A stretch of DNA of 64,000 bases from CAZQGO01 sp964593065. Its GTDB lineage: Bacteria; Oederibacteriota; JAAXVQ01. Under the pieces are notes generated by a model. The model searched no databases, had not been told where the DNA came from, and saw only the letters and a program-made list of their open reading frames with translations. Position 1 is the first letter of the stretch; each line of letters opens with the position of its first letter. The DNA is taken from assembly GCA_964593065.1 (NCBI GenBank), contig CAZQGO010000005.1, positions 1-64,000 on the forward strand. Reading direction: 5' to 3'. The position numbers and the translations under genes are program-made. Shown piece after piece: positions 1-8,170 of the stretch.

Positions 1-788
1 TAGCAGGCGTCTTGCGGGCCTAAATGCTGGAAGGCCTGGTTGATACGCGCGTCCTTGGTTTTCGTGCCGGCCGGCAATCCCTCCGGGTACACATTTTGGG
101 AGATTCCGGTTTCCGGGTTGTAGTTGCAGTGCAAGTGATTTGCGGTTTTCATAAATATCAACTGCGCTTCGGTATCCCGGCTGTTCTCCGTGGAAATTTT
201 AGAGTTGCGCAGGATTTGTGCCAGCACACTGGCCACATTGCGGTTGTGTGTCCGGCAGATGATATCCGGTTCGCTGAGCCCGTTGTCCTTGGCTTCCTGC
301 ACCGCCAGTTTCCACAGCAGCGAATTGGCCACCACGCCCACGCCGGTTGGCTGTTCAGCCGGAAGGACCATGGCGGAACTCAAGTACAATAAAAACGGCG
401 TGATATACGTGGCGGAACCAAACGCCACGGGGTGGCCTTTTTTGCGGACTACGATCAGCCAGTCCACCCAAATGGCGTTTTTCGCCAGCACATCCTGCGG
501 CACGTAGGTCTCGGCCTCGGTTTGGGTCTTTCCGAAAGCCTCCAAAGCCACGAAACTCAGCTCCTGGTAAACCTGGTTCATCACGCCCGCCCGTAGGAAC
601 TTCTCTCCCGGGTTCTGGATGACTTCAGCGACAAAACCGCCCTTCAGTTCGTAGAGCAGGCTGTCGTTAAGGTACCTTAAATTTTCGCATTGCAGGTGCA
701 GGCCCGGGAAGAGCAGGGTTTGGGCCGTATCCACTGCGGACGTTTCGGCCTGGGTAGGTTTCTCAAATATAGTAGCTGTTGGACTCAT
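1..788 (-). CDS. Unknown protein, weakly acetyltransferase-like, truncated by window edge
   Basis: An open frame begins at an ATG at 788 and runs off the left edge without a stop (262 codons visible). An AAGGGGGG Shine-Dalgarno stretch lies about 7 bases upstream, which fixes the start. The protein has no signal peptide. Around residues 145-195 it reads like the acetyl-CoA-binding part of a GNAT fold (GVGVVANSLLWKLA, then a strand leading to RTHNRNVASVL). That resemblance is weak, so I do not assign a function. It lies 36 bases downstream of the receiver-protein gene on the same strand and is probably cotranscribed with it, so it may be an output or target of that regulator. Confidence is high that it is a gene and low for any function. 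Confidence 0.75.
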   Translation of the reverse strand, partial: MSPTATIFEKPTQAETSAVDTAQTLLFPGLHLQCENLRYLNDSLLYELKGGFVAEVIQNPGEKFLRAGVMNQVYQELSFVALEAFGKTQTEAETYVPQDVLAKNAIWVDWLIVVRKKGHPVAFGSATYITPFLLYLSSAMVLPAEQPTGVGVVANSLLWKLAVQEAKDNGLSEPDIICRTHNRNVASVLAQILRNSKISTENSRDTEAQLIFMKTANHLHCNYNPETGISQNVYPEGLPAGTKTKDARINQAFQHLGPQDAC

Positions 789-824
789 CGTCGTCCCCCC
801 TTGATCCAGATTAGCGTTGTTCGC

Positions 825-1313
825 CTAAACGCAGGCAAAACGCAGTGTCCGGTTGATCATCTCGTCGATCTCGCGCTGGGTGATCACCGGAGCTGCGGTT
901 TGGCTGGCTGGAGAACGCCGTCTGGCAGGCTGGGGCGAATGAGCCGGTTGGGTCTCGGCGGCCGCCTGGGCCACCACTTCCTGGATGTGCTGCACGTTGA
1001 AGGGTTTGCCGACAAAGTCCGCGGCACCCTGGCGCAACGCCGCCACCACGGTGGGAATGTCGTCGTAAGCCGACATGAAGACGACTTTCGAGTCCGCATA
1101 CTGGGAACGCAGGCGCTGCAGGGTCTCGAGTCCGTCGAGGCCCGGCATTTTATAATCCATCAATACCACCTGGGGATGGCGCTGCTGGTATTCCACCAGT
1201 GCCTCTTCCCCGCTGGCGGCAAAGGCGAGCTCATAATCTTTTTCAAATACCGTTTTTAAGGCTTGGCATAAGGCGTCGTTATCGTCCACGATCAACATCT
1301 TGGTGCGAGACAT
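825..1313 (-). CDS. Stand-alone response regulator (CheY-like receiver plus short tail)
   Basis: 162 residues. Residues 1-120 form a receiver domain: acidic pair D10/D11, phospho-acceptor D53 in VVLMDYKMPG, Ser in the FMSAYDD strand, and invariant Lys in GKPF. No DNA-binding or enzymatic output domain follows, only about 40 residues ending in a short helix (TQREIDEMINRTLRF). It probably acts by protein contact, for example as a phosphorelay intermediate. The start has a strong AGGAGG site 8 bases upstream. It lies between the NtrC-type regulator gene and the truncated gene at the left edge. No histidine kinase is adjacent; two kinases are encoded at 48930-53230 but no partnership can be inferred from position. 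Confidence 0.9.
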   Translation of the reverse strand: MSRTKMLIVDDNDALCQALKTVFEKDYELAFAASGEEALVEYQQRHPQVVLMDYKMPGLDGLETLQRLRSQYADSKVVFMSAYDDIPTVVAALRQGAADFVGKPFNVQHIQEVVAQAAAETQPAHSPQPARRRSPASQTAAPVITQREIDEMINRTLRFACV

Positions 1314-1663
1314 GACTCAAACCTCCTTGCGGAATTTTCCGCCGCGATAAGGCCACGGCGGCTGCACTGCCACATGCTTCCCGGACCACCCCCCTTGTGG
1401 ATTCATTTTTTCAAGAATGCACTTCCAAACGACTATTGCCGCTTCCAAAGAAAAAATCACGAAATACCATGGGGAAAGGAGAAAATATCTTGCCCGGTGG
1501 GAAAAGCGAGGCAAAGCATATGGACGAAAAACAAGTATGGCGATTTTGCAGGCGGGCAAGTATGCGGCTTGCCCCTGGCCGCCTGTCAGGCAGGCTGCTG
1601 ATGATACTACGGGTGTTCTCACTGGTTTCCCCCCCAGGACCCCATGAGATGGAACGAACTGAA
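1314..1663 (-). other. 350-base gap; structured leader of the receiver gene
   Basis: No convincing gene is present. A 101-codon frame here has atypical composition and no ribosome site at its start. Read on the minus strand, three related segments occur in order: GGGCAAG (1574-1568), CTTGCCCG (1560-1553) and CGGGCAAG (1496-1489). The middle one can pair with either neighbour, a 7-bp stem with a 7-base loop or an 8-bp stem closing about 56 bases, so the two folds are mutually exclusive. A further GCCTG/CAGGC hairpin lies just upstream. No long U-run follows. I could not place a convincing promoter. Confidence 0.4.
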
Positions 1664-3016
1664 TTAATCTCGACGGATTCCCAGTTCCTCCATTTTCAAT
1701 ATGAGTGTATTGCGGTGAATACCCATGATCTTGGCGGCTTTGGTCTGGTTCCAGCGCAGCTTTTCCAGGATTCGCAGAATGAATTGCCGTTCAAACTGGT
1801 GACGTGCCCGCTTCAGGGTGATCATATCACTCTGTTCCGGCGTCTCCAGGAGCGCCTGGTTGGTCAGGATGTTTGCCGGGAGATCCTGGGAGGTAATGGT
1901 ATCCTTGGTGGCCAGTAACACCAGCATTTCGAGCAAATTTTCGAGTTCGCGCACGTTGCCCGGCCAAGTGTAGTTGGTCAAAAGCTCCAGGACTTCCGGT
2001 TCAATGTGATGGATGTGCTTGTGCTGTTCCGCGGCGTTTTTCCGGAGGAAATGATCGATCAGGAGCGGAATGTCTTCCCGACGGGCCCGCAGGGGCGGCA
2101 GCTCGATGGGCACGACTTTCAGCCGGTAATACAAATCTTCACGGAACCTCTGCTGCTTGACCAGGGTCGGCAGGTCGTCGTTCGTGGCCGCGATCACCCG
2201 CACGTCCACGGGGATGACCTGGTTCGACCCGACCCGCACGATCTCCTTCTCCTGCAGGACCCGCAGGAGTTTGGCCTGGATCGGCAGCGGCAGCTCCCCC
2301 ACGTCGTCTAAAAAAATGACGCCGTCGTTGGCATATTCGAACTTCCCGATTTTCCGGGCCACGGCCGAGGTAAAGGAACCGCGTTCGTGCCCGAAGAACT
2401 CGCTTTCCACCAGTTCTCCCGGAATGGCCGCGCAGTTTACGGCCACGAAAGGTTTTTCGGAACGGTTTCCTTTTTTGTGGATCGCCCGGGCGACCAGTTC
2501 CTTGCCCGTGCCGCTTTCCCCATGGATCAGGACCGTGCTGTCCGCATCGGCGACTTTTTCGATCATGGAGTAAATGGCCTGGATGGCGGCGCTTTTTCCC
2601 ACCATCGGCATTTCGTGCTCGCTCTGGAGCAGCACGTTCATCCGCTTCAAATTCTTCTTCTCCAGGGCCCGGTTGATGATGGCTGTCAGGTCGGCGTTAT
2701 CGAAAGGCTTGGTGACGTAATCGTAGGCCCCGTATTTGATGGCCTTGACGGCCGCTTCGGCTGTCTTGTTGGCCGTCACCATAATGACTTCGGCTTCCGG
2801 GTCGATTTCCTTGATTTTTTGCAGGGTTTCGATGCCGTTCTGGTCGGGCATATTGATATCCAGCAGGACCAGGTCGATCACCGGTAGTTTTTGAATTTTT
2901 TCGATGGCTTCGGAACTGGAGGAAACAGGGATGGGTTGGTAATTATCCTTGAGAAAAAAATTGAGCGCCTCGCGGACCGCGTGGTCGTCGTCAACCACCA
3001 ATATGGAAGGTTTCAT
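1664..3016 (-). CDS. NtrC-family sigma54-dependent response regulator
   Basis: 450 residues in three parts. Receiver, about 1-118: D9/D10, phospho-acceptor D53 in LVLLDINMP, T81 and K103. AAA+ ATPase, about 138-370: Walker A GESGTGKE at 166-173 and Walker B VIFLDDVGE at 233-241. A Fis-type helix-turn-helix lies at about 420-447 (TKAAKIMGIHRNTLI). Phosphorylated members open sigma54 promoters by ATP hydrolysis. The sigma54-contact loop, normally GAFTGA, reads GSFTSA at 213-218: the key Thr is kept but two small residues are changed. It has its own sigma70-type promoter and no adjacent kinase. Identity is secure; targets are unknown. Confidence 0.95.
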   Translation of the reverse strand: MKPSILVVDDDHAVREALNFFLKDNYQPIPVSSSSEAIEKIQKLPVIDLVLLDINMPDQNGIETLQKIKEIDPEAEVIMVTANKTAEAAVKAIKYGAYDYVTKPFDNADLTAIINRALEKKNLKRMNVLLQSEHEMPMVGKSAAIQAIYSMIEKVADADSTVLIHGESGTGKELVARAIHKKGNRSEKPFVAVNCAAIPGELVESEFFGHERGSFTSAVARKIGKFEYANDGVIFLDDVGELPLPIQAKLLRVLQEKEIVRVGSNQVIPVDVRVIAATNDDLPTLVKQQRFREDLYYRLKVVPIELPPLRARREDIPLLIDHFLRKNAAEQHKHIHHIEPEVLELLTNYTWPGNVRELENLLEMLVLLATKDTITSQDLPANILTNQALLETPEQSDMITLKRARHQFERQFILRILEKLRWNQTKAAKIMGIHRNTLILKMEELGIRRD

Positions 3017-3051
3017 GCCTGCCTCATGATTGGGGTTAGAAATTTTTAAGA

Positions 3052-3079
3052 ATATTACACGATATTAGGAAATTGTCAA
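3052..3079 (-). promoter_or_regulatory. Sigma70-type promoter of the NtrC-family gene
   Basis: On the minus strand TTGACA (3079-3074) and TAATAT (3057-3052) are separated by 16 bases, in an AT-rich segment about 35 bases upstream of the ATG at 3016. The -35 box is a perfect match and a TG precedes the -10 region. Confidence 0.7.
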
Positions 3080-3123
3080 TAAAATACTACATTTTTTTGT
3101 GCAAATTGCTCAAAATTTTGGAT

Positions 3124-3163
3124 AAAAAAATAATATACCCAAAGCAAATACGCCGGGTATATT
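3124..3163 (-). terminator. Intrinsic terminator of the rpsO-pnp operon
   Basis: About 50 bases past the pnp stop, minus-strand RNA forms a 9-bp stem (AATATACCC/GGGTATATT, 3163-3155 with 3140-3132) around a 14-base loop, followed by a run of seven U (3130-3124). Confidence 0.7.
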
Positions 3164-3210
3164 TTAATTGAATTAAAAGGAATTATTTTTGTCAGGATGG
3201 ACGACTAAAA

Positions 3211-5328
3211 TTAGGCTTGTTGTGCTTTCTTTTCTTTTAATGCCTCTTTGAGGGAGAGACGGACTTTGCCGTTGCCGTCTATTTCAATGACCTTCACGTC
3301 TATTTCATCGCCTTCCTTGACCACGTCCTCGACTTTTTTCACGCGATGCTCGGAGAGCTGCGAAATATGCACCAGACCATCCTTGTTCGGAACCACTTCG
3401 ACAAACGCCCCGAAATCCGTGACCTTTTTCACCACGCCGTGATAAATCTGTCCGATTTCAATCTTCGGTGCCAAACGGCGGATCCAGGCGATGGCCGCCT
3501 CCATGGCTTTTGGATCTCTGGCCGCCACGGCGACCCGACCGTCGTCCTCGATGTCGATGGAGGTCCCGGTTTCCTCGGTGATCTTCTTGATCATCTTCCC
3601 GCCCGGTCCGATGATGTCCCGGATATAGTCCGGATCAATCTGCACCACTTCAATCCGCGGCGCGTACTGGGAGAGCTCCGGGTTGGGTTTGGAGATGACC
3701 TGGTTCATTTTATCCAGGATGAACATCCTGGCATTTCTGGCCTGGCTCAGGGCCTGCTGCATCAGGTCCTGGGTAATGCCGGTGATCTTGATGTCCATCT
3801 GAATGGCGGTGATACCCTGCTCCGTGCCGGCCACCTTGAAGTCCATGTCTCCGAAGTGGTCTTCCAGGCCCTGAATATCCGTCAGAATCGCAAACCGCTC
3901 TTCCTGTTTGATTAAGCCCATGGCCACGCCCGCCACGGGCGCCGAGATGGGAACTCCGGCATCCATCAAGGACAGGGAAGCTCCGCACACCGAGGCCATG
4001 GAGGAGGAACCATTGGATTCCAGGATGTCCGATACCACTTGAATGGTATACTGAAATTTTTCCTTTTCCGGTATCACCGGTGCCAACGCGCGTTCGGCCA
4101 GCATGCCGTGCCCGATTTCACGCCGGCCGGGTCCCCTGACCGGGCGAACTTCCCCGACGGAAAAAGACGGGAAATTATAATACAGCATGAAATTTTTCTT
4201 GTATTCCCGCTCCAGCTCCTCCATCAACTGCTCATCCTCGCCCGTCCCCAGAGTGGTGACGACCAAAGCCTGGGTTTGCCCGCGCGTGAAAATCGCGGAC
4301 CCATGCGGCCGGGGCAAAACATTGATCTCCGCCGTGATCGGCCGGATCTCCTCCAGCCGGCGACCGTCCGGCCTCCGGCCGAGCTGCACAATGTCCCGGC
4401 GTACGGCCTCGACTTCCAGTTTTTCCACCACCTCGCGGGCCGCCGTGGCGGCTGCGGTGAAATCCGCTTCCCCGAGCTCCTGCAGAAGACGATCCAGCGC
4501 GGCCTGCTTGGCCTGCTCCATGGCGCGGTTGCGCGCCTGTTTTTCCTCGGTCCGGACGGCTTGCTGAATGCTGTCCCCGGCCAGCGCGCGGACTTTTTTC
4601 TCAAGCTCGGCGTCGATGGTCTTCAGCGGCAGATCGCGCTTCGGCTTGCCCACCTTGGCCACCAGCTCTTTTTGCATCTCGATGATTTCCAGGGCATGCT
4701 TCTGGGCCAGTTCGAATGCTTCCACCATGACGGCTTCCGGAACCTGCTCCGCCTCGCCTTCCACCATGACGATGGCTTCACGGCTGGCGGCCACGACCAC
4801 GTCCAGCTCGCTCTGGGTGACCTGTTCGAAGGTTGGATTGATGATGAACTGACCGTTGAGGCGCCCGATCCGGACGGCGCCGAGCAGGTTGGAGACGGGA
4901 ATATCCGAAACCCCCAGGGCGGTGGACGCGCCGATCAGGGCCAGCGTGTCGGAGTCGTTCTCCATGTCCGTGGAGATGACCAGGGCGTAAATTTGCGTCT
5001 CATTCACCAGGCCTTTGGGCAACTGCGGACGCACGGCCCGGTCGATGAGCCGCGCGGTCAGGATTTCCTTTTCCCCCGGCCGTCCCCCGCGCTTGAAAAA
5101 CCCCCCGGGAATCTTGCCGGCGGCATAGGTCCGTTCGCGATATTCCACCGTAAGCGGCAGAAAATCGACGCCCTCCCTGGGCTCCGGGGCGCAAACGGCG
5201 GCGACCAGCACCACGGTGCCTCCGTATTGCACGGTTACGGCGCCATGCGCCTGCCGGGCCAGATGCCCGCTGGTAATGGTCAGGGTCCTGCCCATGATCT
5301 CTCGGGATACGGTCGTCGTGCCTTCCAA
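3211..5328 (-). CDS. pnp: Polynucleotide phosphorylase
   Basis: 705 residues, the usual length. It catalyses phosphorolytic 3'-5' RNA degradation and acts as a trimer, often in the degradosome. Two RNase PH-like halves are visible with an all-helical insert between them. A KH domain follows (GPGGKMIKKITEETG, about 555-615) and then an S1 domain (GQIYHGVVKKVTDFGAFVEV, about 622-692). The start is a TTG at 5328 with GGGAGG 6-7 bases upstream; it gives the normal N-terminus, and no ATG fits better. It follows rpsO by 47 bases on the same transcript, the arrangement known from many bacteria. A hairpin with a U-run closes the operon. Confidence 0.97.
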   Translation of the reverse strand: MEGTTTVSREIMGRTLTITSGHLARQAHGAVTVQYGGTVVLVAAVCAPEPREGVDFLPLTVEYRERTYAAGKIPGGFFKRGGRPGEKEILTARLIDRAVRPQLPKGLVNETQIYALVISTDMENDSDTLALIGASTALGVSDIPVSNLLGAVRIGRLNGQFIINPTFEQVTQSELDVVVAASREAIVMVEGEAEQVPEAVMVEAFELAQKHALEIIEMQKELVAKVGKPKRDLPLKTIDAELEKKVRALAGDSIQQAVRTEEKQARNRAMEQAKQAALDRLLQELGEADFTAAATAAREVVEKLEVEAVRRDIVQLGRRPDGRRLEEIRPITAEINVLPRPHGSAIFTRGQTQALVVTTLGTGEDEQLMEELEREYKKNFMLYYNFPSFSVGEVRPVRGPGRREIGHGMLAERALAPVIPEKEKFQYTIQVVSDILESNGSSSMASVCGASLSLMDAGVPISAPVAGVAMGLIKQEERFAILTDIQGLEDHFGDMDFKVAGTEQGITAIQMDIKITGITQDLMQQALSQARNARMFILDKMNQVISKPNPELSQYAPRIEVVQIDPDYIRDIIGPGGKMIKKITEETGTSIDIEDDGRVAVAARDPKAMEAAIAWIRRLAPKIEIGQIYHGVVKKVTDFGAFVEVVPNKDGLVHISQLSEHRVKKVEDVVKEGDEIDVKVIEIDGNGKVRLSLKEALKEKKAQQA

Positions 5329-5375
5329 TGTGGTCCTCCCTTAATTTCTCGACTTCCTTTAAGCTGCGAAAAAGA

Positions 5376-5645
5376 TTATTTACGCAGGTTCAACTTGTTG
5401 ATGATGGCTTTGTAGCGGGTGACATGATGTTGTTTGAGGTAATCCAAGAGACGACGACGCTTGCTGACGAGCATGAGCAGGCCCGTACGCGAATGATGAT
5501 CCTTGGGATGCTCCTTGAAATGGTCGGTCAGATAATTGATCCGCTCGGACAGCAAGGCAATTTGCACCTCGGGTGAACCGGTATCCGTCGCATGCACCTT
5601 GTTCCCCTCAATCAATTCCTTTTTCTTCTCCTTGATCAACGGCAT
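5376..5645 (-). CDS. rpsO: 30S ribosomal protein S15
   Basis: 89 residues from the ATG at 5645, the exact family length. A GTG nine bases further out (5654) is in frame, but it sits inside the Shine-Dalgarno region (GGGGGTGAGG), so the ATG is preferred. S15 binds 16S rRNA early in 30S assembly. The family core is plain: TGSPEVQIALLSERI, LTDHFKEHPKDHHSRTGL, then LVSKRRRLLDYL. It heads the rpsO-pnp operon and has its own promoter. Confidence 0.97.
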   Translation of the reverse strand: MPLIKEKKKELIEGNKVHATDTGSPEVQIALLSERINYLTDHFKEHPKDHHSRTGLLMLVSKRRRLLDYLKQHHVTRYKAIINKLNLRK

Positions 5646-5698
5646 CGTCCTCACCCCCTCTCTATGAAAATTTGCTGGAATAGAATATGGAAGTTTTA

Positions 5699-5727
5699 AT
5701 CTTATGCCAGCGGGAAATGAATGTCAA
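5699..5727 (-). promoter_or_regulatory. Promoter of rpsO-pnp
   Basis: Perfect TTGACA (5727-5722), 17-base spacer, TAAGAT (5704-5699), about 54 bases upstream of the rpsO ATG. Just upstream is an imperfect inverted repeat (AAGGA-TATCC with GGATA-TCCTT, about 5728-5760). The gap up to 5848 is otherwise AT-rich and holds no gene. Confidence 0.7.
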
Positions 5728-5848
5728 GGATTATCTTATCCCATTTTCAGGATAGTCCTTCAAGCCCGGCCGACATCGTGTATATTATTTCATTTAAATT
5801 CAATGTTTTAATGAATGCGGAAACGAAGGGGACGAGCGGGACGCGGAG

Positions 5849-8164
5849 TTAGGGTCTGCGCTGGATAACGATTTTCAGTTTGCCCGCGGCCAGGTCCTGT
5901 TCCGAAATTAGACCGCCGTCGGGCATCGTTTTGCCGTTGCAAAAAATCCTTCCGCCCCGTATCCGCCTGACCTTCCGCCGGCGGGAGGAGGCTTGATCCT
6001 GAATTTCCAGGTCGATCATGCAGCGGCGGTACTTCAGATTTTCAATCTTTACGCCCAGAGGTTGCGCATATTTGGGGATGTGCACGCGCAATCCTTCCGG
6101 CACCGGCTCCAGTCCGCCGAGCCCGGTCATTAACAATTCAATGAAATTTAACGCGGATAACTCCGCTCCCGCCCAGGGTCGGCTGCCGGCCCCGGCCGGC
6201 ACCAGGCCCATGGATTTCGGGTCCAGAACCAGTCCCCGGGCATAGGTGAGCAGGCGCTGGCACGCCGCGGTCGCTTGATCTTGTCCCCGGGACAGGCCCA
6301 ACTGCAGGATGAGTTGCGTCCGCTGGATATCCGCCCCCTGGGGGAAGGCGATGACGCCTTGGGCGGATCCCCAGTCCGGCTGGGGAACGAGACGGTACCG
6401 TTCCTGATCCGAGCGCCAGCCGGGTTCGTTCCACAAATCTGCCAAAACCGCCTTGAGATGCTCCGGGCGCCCGATTCCCAGCCAAACCGCATCCGCGAAA
6501 ACCAGGCTGCGAAAAGCCTTGCCGGACGTTTCCCGGTTGCGGGGACAGAGCGCGTAATATCCTCCGGGTCCCAGATGCGGTCGCCACAACAGCCGGTCCA
6601 GGGTCTTTTCGCCTTGTTCGGCCAGGACACGGTACCGGGCCGCCGTCAATTTTCCCTCCGCATCTCCGGAGGCCTCCAAAAGCGCGGCCCCGGTACGGAA
6701 GGCCGCAACGACCGTCAGGGCCGGAATCCGGACCTTGCCGCCGGATTCCCGGCCATAGTTGACGCAGCCCTGATCCCGGTCCGCCGCACGGTGAACCTCC
6801 TCCGGGATTCCGTCGGCATCCAGGTCCAAATCCGCCAAATTGTTTAATACTTCCTCCAAATAGAGCAAGTTATCCTGGAGCCAGGAGCGATCATGCGTGA
6901 AAAGATAGTAACGGGACATGGACACCACTTCCCCGGCCAAGTCCTCGACTTCCAGGCGCTGTCCCGTCCAGCCCTGGAGATGTTTCTTTACGGCATTTTC
7001 CCTTCCAAGCGCGACCAGCCCACCCACGGCGGCCGCTATTTCTTCCGGCTCCGCCGGTTCGGTCCGGGCGGGAGAGGCTAAATAGGGCGTGCCCATGACG
7101 TCCCGCTTGCTCATCCATCCCGACCACGCCTTGAAACTTTCAAACAAATACGAGACATTGGGATCCTGGCAGCGGAAGCGCATGCCTTCCGTGGCGCGTG
7201 ACTGCCGGTCATCCTCCCAGCGGGCGTACTCGGATTTCCGGCGCAACTCGAAGAGGTTGCGCGCAACCGTGGTTTGATCGTAGCCCCAACACAGCCATAA
7301 CACGGCCTCGTGGAATTGCCCGGCCCCCAGATCCCAAGCCGGCGTTTCCAAATTCACGGTCAGGCCCGGGGTTTCCGTCCCCTGGCTCTCGCCGCCCTGT
7401 CTGGCTTCGGCCGTCTCTTCCCCGGCGGAAATCAAGCCTCCTTGGGGCCCCCAACCCAGCCCGAGCCAATTTTCTCCCAGGACGCCGGCCTGCCGCATGT
7501 AGAAGATTTCGCCCCGCGGGTCCGCGAAAATTTCGTCTTCCCCTTCCCGGGGCCCGGGAGCACCCGCATCGCGCGGCACGATTTCCGGATTATTGATTTT
7601 CGCGGACAGCCGTAAGCCGTTCAGAGGCAAGCCCGTCAAGTTGTGGGTGACAAAGCGCAGGCCGAATGCGAATTGGCCCGGCGGCTGGAAATACACGCGG
7701 CGCAGTTGCAACCCGTCGGGCCAGTTCCAGGTTTCCTCGAGGGCCCCGGGCCGCAAACTGACCGTCAGGCTGTTGCCGCCCGCCACCGGAACCAGCGCCC
7801 GAAACGACCCATTCGTGAGCAGGGCGAATTTCAGCCCGCAGGTAAACTTTCGGTTGGCGGGCAGCAACAGTTCTCCGTTGGGGCCGCAAACGGCCGGACC
7901 ATATTTCAAGCGCAGGACCAGGGGATGGTAAAATGAAAGGGCGAGGCGTGTCTCGGGTTGGTCAGGGGCGGGAAATAAACGCACCACGCGGGACAGCTCG
8001 GGAGCATTGGAGGCAAAGTCCAAGCTGACGGCGGGAGCGGCTGCGGATGCTGGGGACCTGCTGGATTCGGTGCCGGCGGCAGCGGACCCGGCCGCCGGAT
8101 AGCCACAACTCACCGCCACCAGCAGTGCCAGGGCCCGGCCCCATGGGCCCGCCACTGCAGGCAT
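5849..8164 (-). CDS. Secreted (alpha/alpha)6 glycosidase-like protein
   Basis: 771 residues with an N-terminal signal peptide (hydrophobic 8-26, then AAG). The first half is beta-rich. The second half looks like an (alpha/alpha)6 six-hairpin catalytic barrel of the kind found in several glycoside hydrolase and phosphorylase families: a Trp-rich helical start (FESFKAWSGWM), the acidic segment LDLDADGIPEE, the late segment RPWAGAELSALNFIELLMTGLGG, and a beta C-terminus. I cannot name the GH family or substrate. It is last in the long operon; its start is 6 bases beyond the etfA stop and the ribosome site is weak (GGAG, 12 bases away). Linkage to etfA may be positional only. Confidence 0.6.
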   Translation of the reverse strand: MPAVAGPWGRALALLVAVSCGYPAAGSAAAGTESSRSPASAAAPAVSLDFASNAPELSRVVRLFPAPDQPETRLALSFYHPLVLRLKYGPAVCGPNGELLLPANRKFTCGLKFALLTNGSFRALVPVAGGNSLTVSLRPGALEETWNWPDGLQLRRVYFQPPGQFAFGLRFVTHNLTGLPLNGLRLSAKINNPEIVPRDAGAPGPREGEDEIFADPRGEIFYMRQAGVLGENWLGLGWGPQGGLISAGEETAEARQGGESQGTETPGLTVNLETPAWDLGAGQFHEAVLWLCWGYDQTTVARNLFELRRKSEYARWEDDRQSRATEGMRFRCQDPNVSYLFESFKAWSGWMSKRDVMGTPYLASPARTEPAEPEEIAAAVGGLVALGRENAVKKHLQGWTGQRLEVEDLAGEVVSMSRYYLFTHDRSWLQDNLLYLEEVLNNLADLDLDADGIPEEVHRAADRDQGCVNYGRESGGKVRIPALTVVAAFRTGAALLEASGDAEGKLTAARYRVLAEQGEKTLDRLLWRPHLGPGGYYALCPRNRETSGKAFRSLVFADAVWLGIGRPEHLKAVLADLWNEPGWRSDQERYRLVPQPDWGSAQGVIAFPQGADIQRTQLILQLGLSRGQDQATAACQRLLTYARGLVLDPKSMGLVPAGAGSRPWAGAELSALNFIELLMTGLGGLEPVPEGLRVHIPKYAQPLGVKIENLKYRRCMIDLEIQDQASSRRRKVRRIRGGRIFCNGKTMPDGGLISEQDLAAGKLKIVIQRRP

Positions 8165-8170
8165 ACCCGA

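Noticed and set aside
1470..1560. Plus-strand resemblance to the 3' half of a cyclic-di-GMP-I (GEMM) riboswitch
   Set aside because: GGCAAAGC...GGAC...ATGGC is suggestive, but the 5' half with its tetraloop and receptor is missing, and the plus strand downstream is only antisense to the NtrC-type gene.
1317..1622. 101-codon minus-strand frame before the receiver gene
   Set aside because: No ribosome site at any internal ATG, no domain, Trp/Pro-rich composition; more likely untranslated leader.
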